DNA of 22,338 nt, from the IMG/VR virus record IMGVR_UViG_3300023172_000209, positions 1 through 22,338 of that record, one strand, 5' to 3'. The translations under genes were made by a program, and so were the position numbers. The stretch is from a virus. Shown piece after piece: positions 12,586-20,964 of this stretch; the stretch's first letter is position 1; every line of letters starts with the position of its first letter. The notes below the pieces were generated by a model. It was given only the letters and a program-made list of their open reading frames with translations, searched no databases and was not told the origin of the DNA.

Positions 12586-15129
12586 ATGCCAAGTAAAGCA
12601 TTTAAATTAGCAGAAGCAATGGTTAGTAACCCTGTTATGAATGACATTGTGACAAATACCAATGCAGTTCCAGAAGCAATAATTACTCAAATTGAAACAT
12701 CTACAGATCTAGGTGTAGCAAATGTAGCCGATTTACCAAATACAGGAAACAACGCTGGTGATATCCAGTTTGTAGAAGCTACAAATCGACTTTATATATG
12801 GAATGGATCCGGCTGGTATAACATCGCACTTATTAACACTACTCCAACATGGGATTCAGACGGACAACCTTCTGGTTCTTATGTGCTGGATGCAGATAGT
12901 CCTCAAGATGCTACTATTATTACACTAGCTGCTTCAGATCCAGAAGATATTCCAATATCGTATTCTTATGTAACTAGCGGATCAATGGACAGTATGGCAA
13001 CCATCAGTCAAGACTCAAGCGTCTTTACTATCACACCTAAGACAGTTGCGCAAGTAGGAGAAGGAGTTGAACTAACAGGCAGTATTACCTTTAGAGCATC
13101 TGATGGTGTTAATATTTTACCACATGTATCAAGTTTTACACTCAGTTTTATTTCTATTGTACAAAACAGTAAATATACAGTTTTATTAGCAACAGCAGTT
13201 AATACATCAGGTAGTAACAATAATATAACAGATGAATCAACCAATAATCATACTATAACATCATATGGTAATGTTCATGCTGGTACGTTTAGTCCATACA
13301 GACATGGTGGGTATAGCGCTTATTTTAATGGTAGTCAGGAATTAAGATACCAACCTTATACAGGAGGGGATTATAGTCTTGGTACTAGTAATTTTACAAT
13401 GGAAGCTTGGGCATATGCAACAGTCGAAGCATTTAATGGAAATTCTGTTATCTTTTCACAAAGACGTGTTAGTAATGGTGGACCACAAATCCGTGTAGTA
13501 TCGGGTGGTACTATTCAATATTTTTATTTTAATGGAAACAACTCACAAACTTCAACAGCTACATTTCCTATTAATCAGTGGAATCATATTGCTCTGGTTC
13601 GCTCTGGAACTGGAGTAGATGAAACTAAACTATATTTAAATGGTACTGAAATATTGTCCTTTCAAGAGACGGCCAATTTTAACAGTACTGCTGCTGACTT
13701 AACGATAGGTAATTTTTCGTTGTATAATGAGCCTTGGTATGGTTTTATTTCAGATGTTAGGATTGTAAAAGATGCAGTATACACATCTGACTTTTCCAAT
13801 TCGCTGCCAACAGAACCTTTAACAGCTATTAATAATACTATATTTTTAGCTCCATTTAATAGTAACTCCAGCTACCATTATTTTGATGATATTACGGGTA
13901 ATGGGAGAGTAACTGCTAACACTGGCTCTACAGGAGTAAAAGCTTTCAGCCGACATGACAATTTAGAATACTCAGCGGTAGATCACGGCGGGTCTATTTA
14001 TTTTGATGGGTCTGGAGATTATCTAAGAGCTGATGCTGCATTAAGTTCATTTACTTCAAGCACATCTCCTTTTACAATTGAAGCTTATGTATATCCATCA
14101 CCTGCAAGTTTATCAAGTCATTATTTATTTGGAATCAATACATCAAGTTCTGGTACAAATAATTTATTATTCAACACACACCAGATAGTGACCAATCACG
14201 GCGGAGGTTCAGATACTGTAACAACACTTAGTTCACCAATAACGTATAATGTCTGGAGTCATGTTGCATTAGTTAGCGATGGAACCACATTAAAAGCATT
14301 CATAAATGGCGATGAATACGCCAGCATAACAGCCCCATCAACACCTTTAGCAGATTGTGTGCTTGGGATTGGAACGGAATTTGATGCAGCTAACGGCGGA
14401 ACGCCAGGGAATTATTACACTGGGCATATGTCAGATATAAGAATTTCTGATACAGCTCTTTATACAAGCGCATTTACTCCAACATTTTCTCCTCTTACTA
14501 CTCCTGCAGGAACAACATTGCATATAAAAGGAACAGATGCATCCATCATAAATAAAGCTCAGGGTAATAATATGCAGCTTTTTGGAAATGCCACTGGTTC
14601 GACAACACAAGTTAAGTTTGCTGACACAAAATCCATGTATTTTGATGGAAGTGGTGATTATATAAGAATAGATGATACTAGTCTACTAAGGTTCAGAGGA
14701 ACGCATGATTTTACTATAGAAGCATGGGTTTACAAAACTGCGGATAACGTAATGATATTATCTAATCAAGATGGGGGCACTGATAACAATTATATTTCTT
14801 TTAAGACAGATGGTACAAATACGACTGTACAATTACGAGATGCTAATGGTCAAGCATTTGCATACGGAGCAGCAGTAGCGATTAATACTTGGAATCATCT
14901 TGCAGTATCAAGATCTTCAGGTAGTGTTCGTGTATTTGTAAATGGAATTTCTGGGACGCCTGTAACGATAACAAAAGATACTCCAGCTAGATCAACTATA
15001 ATTGGTGGATTTTTAATGACCAACTATATAGGTTATATGACAGGCTATATTCAAGACCTAAGAGTCACTAAGAGTTTAGCAAGATACACCTCAAACTTTA
15101 CACCGCCAACAAAACCACTTAAAGGATAA
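12586..15129 (+). CDS. Triple-LamG tail fibre/adhesin
   Basis: The 847-residue structural protein starts MPSKAFKLAEAMVSN, with CTGGAG shortly before the ATG. GNNAGDIQFVEATNRLYIWN (55-74) with GWYNI is a fibre motif common in marine phages. Residues about 88-190 form a cadherin/Ig-like domain (DPEDIPISYSYV, ITFRASDGVN). Three LamG-like domains follow at about 225-400, 460-635 and 670-845. Each has the YFDGSGDY-type start, an NxWNHIAxxR core and a final SDxRI or QDLRV strand. LamG repeats point to glycan binding on the host surface. Residues 66-247 are paralogous to the minus-strand fibre at the window start, including a 42-base perfect DNA match. It is the first of four long plus-strand adhesion genes. 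Confidence 0.9.
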   Translation: MPSKAFKLAEAMVSNPVMNDIVTNTNAVPEAIITQIETSTDLGVANVADLPNTGNNAGDIQFVEATNRLYIWNGSGWYNIALINTTPTWDSDGQPSGSYVLDADSPQDATIITLAASDPEDIPISYSYVTSGSMDSMATISQDSSVFTITPKTVAQVGEGVELTGSITFRASDGVNILPHVSSFTLSFISIVQNSKYTVLLATAVNTSGSNNNITDESTNNHTITSYGNVHAGTFSPYRHGGYSAYFNGSQELRYQPYTGGDYSLGTSNFTMEAWAYATVEAFNGNSVIFSQRRVSNGGPQIRVVSGGTIQYFYFNGNNSQTSTATFPINQWNHIALVRSGTGVDETKLYLNGTEILSFQETANFNSTAADLTIGNFSLYNEPWYGFISDVRIVKDAVYTSDFSNSLPTEPLTAINNTIFLAPFNSNSSYHYFDDITGNGRVTANTGSTGVKAFSRHDNLEYSAVDHGGSIYFDGSGDYLRADAALSSFTSSTSPFTIEAYVYPSPASLSSHYLFGINTSSSGTNNLLFNTHQIVTNHGGGSDTVTTLSSPITYNVWSHVALVSDGTTLKAFINGDEYASITAPSTPLADCVLGIGTEFDAANGGTPGNYYTGHMSDIRISDTALYTSAFTPTFSPLTTPAGTTLHIKGTDASIINKAQGNNMQLFGNATGSTTQVKFADTKSMYFDGSGDYIRIDDTSLLRFRGTHDFTIEAWVYKTADNVMILSNQDGGTDNNYISFKTDGTNTTVQLRDANGQAFAYGAAVAINTWNHLAVSRSSGSVRVFVNGISGTPVTITKDTPARSTIIGGFLMTNYIGYMTGYIQDLRVTKSLARYTSNFTPPTKPLKG
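12781..13326 (+). repeat. Inverted paralogous segment, right copy
   Basis: This is the partner of 1095-1637. Bases 12841-12909 match the left copy in reverse complement with only two differences that I count by eye. Further on, mainly third codon positions differ. Confidence 0.88.
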
Positions 15130-15144
15130 AAATAAAAGTAATGC

Positions 15145-15152
15145 TATAAATA
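15145..15152 (+). promoter_or_regulatory. T4-type late promoter box within the adhesion cluster
   Basis: An exact TATAAATA in the 48-base gap after the triple-LamG gene, 26 bases before the ATG at 15178, gives the rest of the cluster its own late promoter. Confidence 0.82.
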
Positions 15153-15177
15153 TTAGGACGCAATAGATTAGAAAGGT

Positions 15178-15540
15178 ATGGATGGAGTGGAAAATTTTAG
15201 AAAATATAGAGAACAAAAAATAGACGCAATCTGTGAAGAATGTAATCTATATGAAGATTTAGAAATAACTGAAGCAGAGTATCAAGGTCGTAAAGTAAAA
15301 CTAAATGATCCCACTCGTTCGAATGACGGTAAGAAAAAATTCTATGTTTATGTCAAAAACGATAAAGGTAATATTGTTAGGGTTGGTTTTGGTGACCCTA
15401 ACATGGAAATCAAAAGAGACGATCCAGCACGAAGGGCTTCCTTCCGTGCCAGACATAACTGTGACAATCCTGGACCAAAATGGAAAGCAAGATATTGGAG
15501 CTGCTATCAATGGAGAGCAGGCGCTAAAGTAGACAATTAA
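15178..15540 (+). CDS. DUF5872-type small phage protein with conserved Cys
   Basis: The 120-residue protein (113-120 depending on the start) has an ICEECN motif (C19, C22) near its start. Its C-terminal half is well conserved: KFYVYVKNDKGNIVRVGFGD (54-73), then KRDDPARRASFRARHNCDNP (79-98), then KARYWSCYQW. I recognise this half as a phage domain of unknown function (DUF5872, from memory), which often ends larger phage head or structural proteins. C95, C109 and H93 together with the CxxC could bind zinc, but this is only a suggestion. The ATG at 15178 has AAAGG only 2 bases away; a GTG at 15187 (VENFRKY) is an alternative start with better spacing. It is read from the late promoter just upstream. 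Confidence 0.8.
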   Translation: MDGVENFRKYREQKIDAICEECNLYEDLEITEAEYQGRKVKLNDPTRSNDGKKKFYVYVKNDKGNIVRVGFGDPNMEIKRDDPARRASFRARHNCDNPGPKWKARYWSCYQWRAGAKVDN

Positions 15541-15550
15541 GGAATATTAA

Positions 15551-18500
15551 ATGAGTAAGGCCAGTTTATTTTCCAAGCTTGCAGCAGGCAATGGAAATCT
15601 AATACCAGATTCCGATGAAGGTCGTGATTTAGGTTCTGCTTCAAAGAAGTGGAAAGATTTGTATCTATCAGGTAGTTCACTAATTCTCGGTAGTGTTACT
15701 CTTAAAGATTCTGGTGGACAGCCTAGCTTTACTAATTTAAATGGTGATAAAGTAAAAATTGATCTGTCTGCAATGTCGACGGATGATCTTTCTGAAGGTT
15801 CTAATTTATATTATACACTTGCAAGAGATGATTCAGCATTTGATGTTAGATTATCAACTAAATCAACAACAGACATTTCTGAAGGTTCTAATTTATATTA
15901 TACAGATATAAGAGTAGAAGCTGTAGTCAATCCAATGATTGACTCTGCAATAAATGCTCTTGTCAATGGCGCACCGGGGCAACTTAATACACTTGATGAA
16001 CTTTCTGCCGCATTAAATGATGACTCAAATTTTGCAAATACAGTGACTGCTAATATAGCAACCAAGCTTGCAATTAGACATGATATTACAGTCACTGTAG
16101 CAAGCGGCACTAACGAATATGGAACTGGAAATAAGTACCATTTTGAAGGAGTAGTAAGTCCTTATTTACATCTTCAACCAGGCAGAACATATAGGTTTGA
16201 TCAATCAGACGCATCAAACTCTGGTCACCCTTTAAGATTTTCTACAAATGCAAATAACAGTCCAAGTGCCACGTATTCTACGGGTGTAACTGTAGTCGGA
16301 ACTCCAGGCTCTGCTGGAGCATATACCGAGATTGCTGTTACTGCTGGCACACCACCTCTACACTACTACTGTACTAATCATTCTGGTATGGGTGGTTCAT
16401 CACCTGCTGGATCTATTTTTGACGGACAATGGTCTAGTCTCACAGGTACTCCAACAACTATTTCTGGTTACGGTATCACCGATGCGTTTGATGGAGCATT
16501 TAGTTCTTTATCTGGTACTCCTACAACGATTTCCGGATATGGTATCACCGATGCGTTTGATGGCCAGTACTCATCGTTAACGGGTGCACCAACAACTTAT
16601 GCTTGGTCAACAATTACTTCAACACCAACAACAATATCTGGTTATGGTATCACTGATGCTCAAGCTACATTAGTATCTGGAACCAATATTAAAACTATTA
16701 ATGGTAACACTCTTCTCGGTTCTGGCGATCTTGTTATAAGCGGTGGTGGTTCTGGAGGAACTGATTCGGCAACAGTCTCAGCAATTATACTAGCAGACGT
16801 TGACTCGGCCTATGTTCAAGCAAGACAGTCTGGCGGTGGATCTGGTATCAGTTTAGCTGAAGCAAGAGCCGGTATATCTGTTACTACAGGATCCGCATCT
16901 GGCGGAGGTACTTTATCATATGATAATACTACCGGTGTTCTAACATTTCAACCGTCTACGAATACTGGGGGCGGTGGAAGTGGTACAGTAGATTCAGCTC
17001 AAACAATATCTCTTATTACTAGTACTATAGACTCAGCTTATGTTCAAGCAAGACAGTCTGGTGGTGCTAGCTCCGTACCTGCATTTAGTGTAGATGGCGG
17101 TGTTGATACATTTAAATTTACATCTGATTCTGGTCAATCTATATTCACTGGATTAGATAGTGCAGGTAATACTTTATCTTTTGATCCAATAAATGTTAAT
17201 GTTTTCTTAAATGGTATTTTTCTACAAAAAGGACTTGATTATACCACGACTGGAAACAACACTATTACATTTACGCCTGCTCTTGATATAAATCAAGATG
17301 TTATAATTCAAAATATTGATGTAAAATCTTCTTCTGCTCTTGTGTCTGGCGGTATAAACACATATGCATATACTGCTGATTCTGGTCAGACGGCATTTAG
17401 TGGTGCTGATGATAACGGAAATTCATTACAGTTTACCGGTAATAATATTTCAGCATACTTAAACGGTGTTTTACTACAACGTAGTGCCGATTATAGTTTA
17501 TCAAACGAAAATACGCTTACGCTTACATTTAATGCTGCAATCGGTGATGAGATTTCAATCGTATCATTTGATCCTACAAGTACTGATAATTTAGCATCCT
17601 ACTTTGATTCAAGTTATATCACAAGCAGAGTTTCGGTATCTTATCCTGCAAGAGGATCAGTAGAAAATTTCTTCTATACAGCAACTGATGGTCAATTAAC
17701 ATTTAGTGGTAATGACGCAAACGGTAATTTATTACAGTTTACTCAAGATAATAAAAATGTATTAGTATCAGTAAACGGTGTTCTTCTAATTCAAGGAACA
17801 GATTATACAACCAATGCTTCAACTAATACTCTTACCCTTGTAGACTCTGCAGGTGCTGGAGATCAGATTTATATAAACACATTCTCTAATCTATATCGTT
17901 CCTCAGGTCTTGATTCTATTGATATGCAAGAAATAATTGATTCTAACTTCATAACGAGTAGAATTAGTGATGTCTTTGTTTCAACCGATATTGTTGACTC
18001 AAATTATATAACAAGTAGAATCAATGGAATTTATCCTATAACAAATACTGTTACAAGATTTAAGTTTACTTCGGATTCTAATCAATCTATATTTACCGGA
18101 GCTGATTCTGCAGGTAATATATTATCATTTGACAGTCAAAATGTTAATGTATTCTTAAACGGTATATTTTTAGAAAAGGGTGCTGATTATACTACCTCTG
18201 GTGGTAACACCATTACAATGACACCGCCACTTCCTATAGATCAAGATGTAGTAATACAAAACATTTCTATTAGATCACAGTTACTTGTTGGTTCAGATAC
18301 AATACTAGAAGTTCTTAATGATGGTGTTCTTCAATCACAAGTTGATTCAGCTTATATTTCTCAGAGAATTGGAGAAATATATGGCGGCGGAAGATCATTT
18401 GATAATTATAGATATGTATCAACGGAAGGTCAAGCAATATATACAGGTAATGATATTAACGGTAATGCATTATCTTTTACAGATGCTGGAGTTCAAGTAC

Positions 18501-19546
18501 ATTTAAACGGTATTCTTCTTACTCAAACACAAGATTATACTACATCAGCAGGAAATTCAATAACACTTCTTGATTCAATTGGTGCTGGTAATGAAATAAT
18601 TATTAATAGTTTTGAAACAAAGTTTACGGTAGATTTAGCAACATCCGTTGTAGACTCATCATATGTTATAGCCAGAATACCAAATTATTCAACCACTACA
18701 AATATTAATAAATTTAAATTTACAACAACCGGACCACAAACAGTATTTACTGGAACCGACGATGTAGGAAATACTTTATCATTTGATTCTGATAACATTC
18801 TAGTGTTTATGAATGGTGTAAATTTATATCAAGGTGGAGATTTTACAACATCCGGCGGTAATACAATTACCTTAAATGAACCTACGGATTCTAATTTTGA
18901 AATAGTAGTAAATAATTTTGATAAGTATTTTAATACTGTTTTAAGTACAATTGATTCAGCCTATGTTACAGCAAGAATACCGCAATATGGTTCTACTTCT
19001 ACGGTTGATCGTTATAGATTTGTTGCAACCGCAAACCAAACGGTATTTAGTGGAACAGACGCCGATGGTGGAACACTTTCCTATACGGCTGATCAAGTTC
19101 AAGTATTCTTAAATGGTATCTTACTTACGCCCACTACAGACTATACCGCTTCGAATGGAACTTCAATAACGTTAACAGATCCAGCTTCCGCAGGATTTGA
19201 AATTATCGTATATGATTATACAAAACAATTTAATGTTAATGTTATTGAACCAAGTAGCGTTAGTTGGCAGATTGTTACTACTACACCGTTTACCGCGCCT
19301 TCAAACTCTAAATTAATTGTTAACACTTCATCACCGAAAACTATTAATCTTCCGTCATCACCTTCTTTAGGAAATGAAATAAGAATAGTTGACGGTGATG
19401 GAACAGCAGCTACTAATAATATTACTATTTCATCATCCAATAAAATTATAGGTAGTGATTCAGATTTCATAATAGATATAAATGATGCAAATATTGAGCT
19501 AGTCTATTATAACGCAACTCGCGGTTGGATATTAACGGATAAGTAG
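15551..19546 (+). CDS. Long tail fibre with a cupredoxin-like domain and seven beta repeats
   Basis: The product has 1331 residues. The start MSKASLFSKLAAGNGNLIPD is followed by the fibre motif GRDLGSASKKWKDLYLSG (24-41) and two SEGSNLYYT repeats (81, 110). Residues about 177-282 look like a cupredoxin: SGHPLRF (H226) and YYCTNHSGMGG (C274, H277, M280) supply all four ligands of a type 1 copper site. Residues 288-370 hold SLTGTPTTISGYGITDAFDG-type repeats. From 518 to 1223 there are seven copies of an about 72-residue unit (FKFTSDSGQSIFTG...VFLNGIFLxKGxDYTT...NTITxTP), joined by [VI]DSxY[VI]xxR linkers that may help trimerise the fibre. A C-terminal domain (about 1237-1331, NLPSSPSLGNEIRIVDGDG, RGWILTD) is typical of fibre tips. 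No proteolytic or enzyme motif is visible. Confidence 0.92.
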   Translation: MSKASLFSKLAAGNGNLIPDSDEGRDLGSASKKWKDLYLSGSSLILGSVTLKDSGGQPSFTNLNGDKVKIDLSAMSTDDLSEGSNLYYTLARDDSAFDVRLSTKSTTDISEGSNLYYTDIRVEAVVNPMIDSAINALVNGAPGQLNTLDELSAALNDDSNFANTVTANIATKLAIRHDITVTVASGTNEYGTGNKYHFEGVVSPYLHLQPGRTYRFDQSDASNSGHPLRFSTNANNSPSATYSTGVTVVGTPGSAGAYTEIAVTAGTPPLHYYCTNHSGMGGSSPAGSIFDGQWSSLTGTPTTISGYGITDAFDGAFSSLSGTPTTISGYGITDAFDGQYSSLTGAPTTYAWSTITSTPTTISGYGITDAQATLVSGTNIKTINGNTLLGSGDLVISGGGSGGTDSATVSAIILADVDSAYVQARQSGGGSGISLAEARAGISVTTGSASGGGTLSYDNTTGVLTFQPSTNTGGGGSGTVDSAQTISLITSTIDSAYVQARQSGGASSVPAFSVDGGVDTFKFTSDSGQSIFTGLDSAGNTLSFDPINVNVFLNGIFLQKGLDYTTTGNNTITFTPALDINQDVIIQNIDVKSSSALVSGGINTYAYTADSGQTAFSGADDNGNSLQFTGNNISAYLNGVLLQRSADYSLSNENTLTLTFNAAIGDEISIVSFDPTSTDNLASYFDSSYITSRVSVSYPARGSVENFFYTATDGQLTFSGNDANGNLLQFTQDNKNVLVSVNGVLLIQGTDYTTNASTNTLTLVDSAGAGDQIYINTFSNLYRSSGLDSIDMQEIIDSNFITSRISDVFVSTDIVDSNYITSRINGIYPITNTVTRFKFTSDSNQSIFTGADSAGNILSFDSQNVNVFLNGIFLEKGADYTTSGGNTITMTPPLPIDQDVVIQNISIRSQLLVGSDTILEVLNDGVLQSQVDSAYISQRIGEIYGGGRSFDNYRYVSTEGQAIYTGNDINGNALSFTDAGVQVHLNGILLTQTQDYTTSAGNSITLLDSIGAGNEIIINSFETKFTVDLATSVVDSSYVIARIPNYSTTTNINKFKFTTTGPQTVFTGTDDVGNTLSFDSDNILVFMNGVNLYQGGDFTTSGGNTITLNEPTDSNFEIVVNNFDKYFNTVLSTIDSAYVTARIPQYGSTSTVDRYRFVATANQTVFSGTDADGGTLSYTADQVQVFLNGILLTPTTDYTASNGTSITLTDPASAGFEIIVYDYTKQFNVNVIEPSSVSWQIVTTTPFTAPSNSKLIVNTSSPKTINLPSSPSLGNEIRIVDGDGTAATNNITISSSNKIIGSDSDFIIDINDANIELVYYNATRGWILTDK
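16412..16660 (+). repeat. Tandem TISGYGITDA repeats within the fibre gene
   Basis: Three imperfect units encode TPTTISGYGITDA, two of them followed by FDG, spaced about 28 residues apart. This is a common tail-fibre repeat and a likely site of unit gain or loss. Confidence 0.75.
17102..19219 (+). repeat. Seven-copy protein repeat in the fibre shaft
   Basis: The units start near residues 518, 602, 703, 834, 950, 1053 and 1152. Each has an F-x-[FY] start, the TGxDxxGNxLxF middle, the V[FY][LM]NG[VI] core, DYTT, and a final VI[IV]xN[FI] strand. Units 1 and 4 are the closest pair (QSIFTG, NVNVFLNGIFL). DNA identity is partial, so the copies are old. Confidence 0.8.
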
Positions 19547-19553
19547 GTAAAAT

Positions 19554-20954
19554 ATGGCAAGATTATCAGACATAAAAACTAATGAGATTACTGAAGACCT
19601 AGGAGTAAGCGGCGGTGCTACTCCTGTAGCTAATGATGCAGCTTTACCAACTGCTGGTAACTCAACAGGTGATCTTAAATTTAATGAAGCTAAGAAAACA
19701 GTTCATGTTTGGGATGGAACTGAGTGGGATAGAATCTTATCTGGTACCGATGGTTCTCCAGTTTGGTATGATTCGAGTACAGGTGCTTATTTGTCAAGAC
19801 CCAATACAACATCATTAAAAACATTTGATTCAATGCTATCAAATGACTCAGCGGCACTAGATTTTACGGTAACCGCAATAGATCCTGAAGGATTTCCTAT
19901 TACTTATGCTTATGATGTTTTTCCAGCAAATCCGAGTCAACTTTTTAGTATTACACAGCCGGCGGGAACTAGTGTAGGTAGGTATGTAGTTACACCTAAT
20001 ATTTCAGATTCTTCACACAATCCGGGCGATTTTAATATGAGATTAAGAGCATCGGATGGAGTAAGAACAATATCAGATGTAATACAATTTAGTTTAGAGT
20101 ATGGTCCTGCAAATGCCTTTGCAGCTCTTTATAGTACTGCTACAGGTGGTACAATACGTTATATTCAAGGCGGCACAGATGAAATTAATGCAACAGATCT
20201 TACAAGCTTAGTTGACACTACTGTGAATTCTGGAGACGTTATATTTTTACAGAAAGCACCAGGATCTAATTACGGTCACTTTAAGTATATAGGAAGTGCT
20301 GGAGCTAATAGTAATATGTGGGCTAATAAAGCATTTGCATTTGTTGGAGGTGGATTAGAACCAGATAATATTTTCATATGGCACGACCACGACGGAAACG
20401 TTGCTACAAGAGATCATGCTATATTTGCTAGTTCTTCATCTGGTGCGACTGGAACCGAAACATATAGACAGTTTGCATTCAACTTGACATATCATCGTCA
20501 CCGGACTAGTAACACAAACTATGAATGTTCACTTTGTATGAGTCCCGCAAGTGGTGGTGGCACCATGTTAAATTGTATTATTGATTTGAATGGAGGTAAT
20601 GTATCATGGCACTATGATAATACTGCTAGTTCTGCATATAGACGATCATTTAAGCACTGTACTTTCTTAAATTATGGAAATTGGATAGCCCCTTACTCTG
20701 GTTCTGATGCAGCAGTTAGAATTATAGATTGTGCTTTTCAGGGTGGTTATCATTCCAGTGCTACATTCTTAGGTACTCAGGGTACCAGTATTGATTTGGA
20801 TGGATGGACTTATGATACGTATAGTAATGCAGGTGTGGATATTAAAGCAAATGATACTAACATAGCTAATGGAGTCTATGGTCATATGAAAGATTTAAAT
20901 AGTGTTACCGCTTCAAATATTAATTTTGATAACTATCAAGATGTTAATACTTAG
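19554..20954 (+). CDS. Tail fibre/adhesin with beta-solenoid-like C-terminus
   Basis: The 466-residue product starts MARLSDIKTNEITEDLGVSG, with AGGTAA overlapping the previous stop. Residues 24-64 (PVANDAALPTAGNSTGDLKF, then VHVWDGTEWDRILSG) are an N-terminal module shared with the next gene. Residues about 90-183 form a cadherin/Ig-like domain (IDPEGFPITYAYDV, RLRASDG). From about 188 on, short hydrophobic strands in parallel-repeat style (GDVIFLQKAPGS, KAFAFVGGG, GTMLNCIIDLNGGNVSWHYD, FKHCTFLNY, VRIIDCAF) suggest a right-handed beta-helix, as in phage tailspikes and pectate lyases. No catalytic site can be identified. The gene ends in TAG inside the ribosome site of the next gene. Confidence 0.85.
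   Translation: MARLSDIKTNEITEDLGVSGGATPVANDAALPTAGNSTGDLKFNEAKKTVHVWDGTEWDRILSGTDGSPVWYDSSTGAYLSRPNTTSLKTFDSMLSNDSAALDFTVTAIDPEGFPITYAYDVFPANPSQLFSITQPAGTSVGRYVVTPNISDSSHNPGDFNMRLRASDGVRTISDVIQFSLEYGPANAFAALYSTATGGTIRYIQGGTDEINATDLTSLVDTTVNSGDVIFLQKAPGSNYGHFKYIGSAGANSNMWANKAFAFVGGGLEPDNIFIWHDHDGNVATRDHAIFASSSSGATGTETYRQFAFNLTYHRHRTSNTNYECSLCMSPASGGGTMLNCIIDLNGGNVSWHYDNTASSAYRRSFKHCTFLNYGNWIAPYSGSDAAVRIIDCAFQGGYHSSATFLGTQGTSIDLDGWTYDTYSNAGVDIKANDTNIANGVYGHMKDLNSVTASNINFDNYQDVNT
19623..19745 (+). repeat. Direct repeat between two adjacent fibre genes, copy 1
   Basis: This 123-base stretch, encoding PVANDAALPT...DRILSG, recurs in the same orientation and frame at 21070-21192. I count about 15 mismatches by eye, mostly silent. 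Confidence 0.88.
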
Positions 20955-20964
20955 GGAATAAAAA

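Noticed and set aside
17102-19219. Repeats as a CRISPR or satellite array
   Set aside because: The periodicity is at protein level within one long open frame, with diverged DNA and no constant spacer length.
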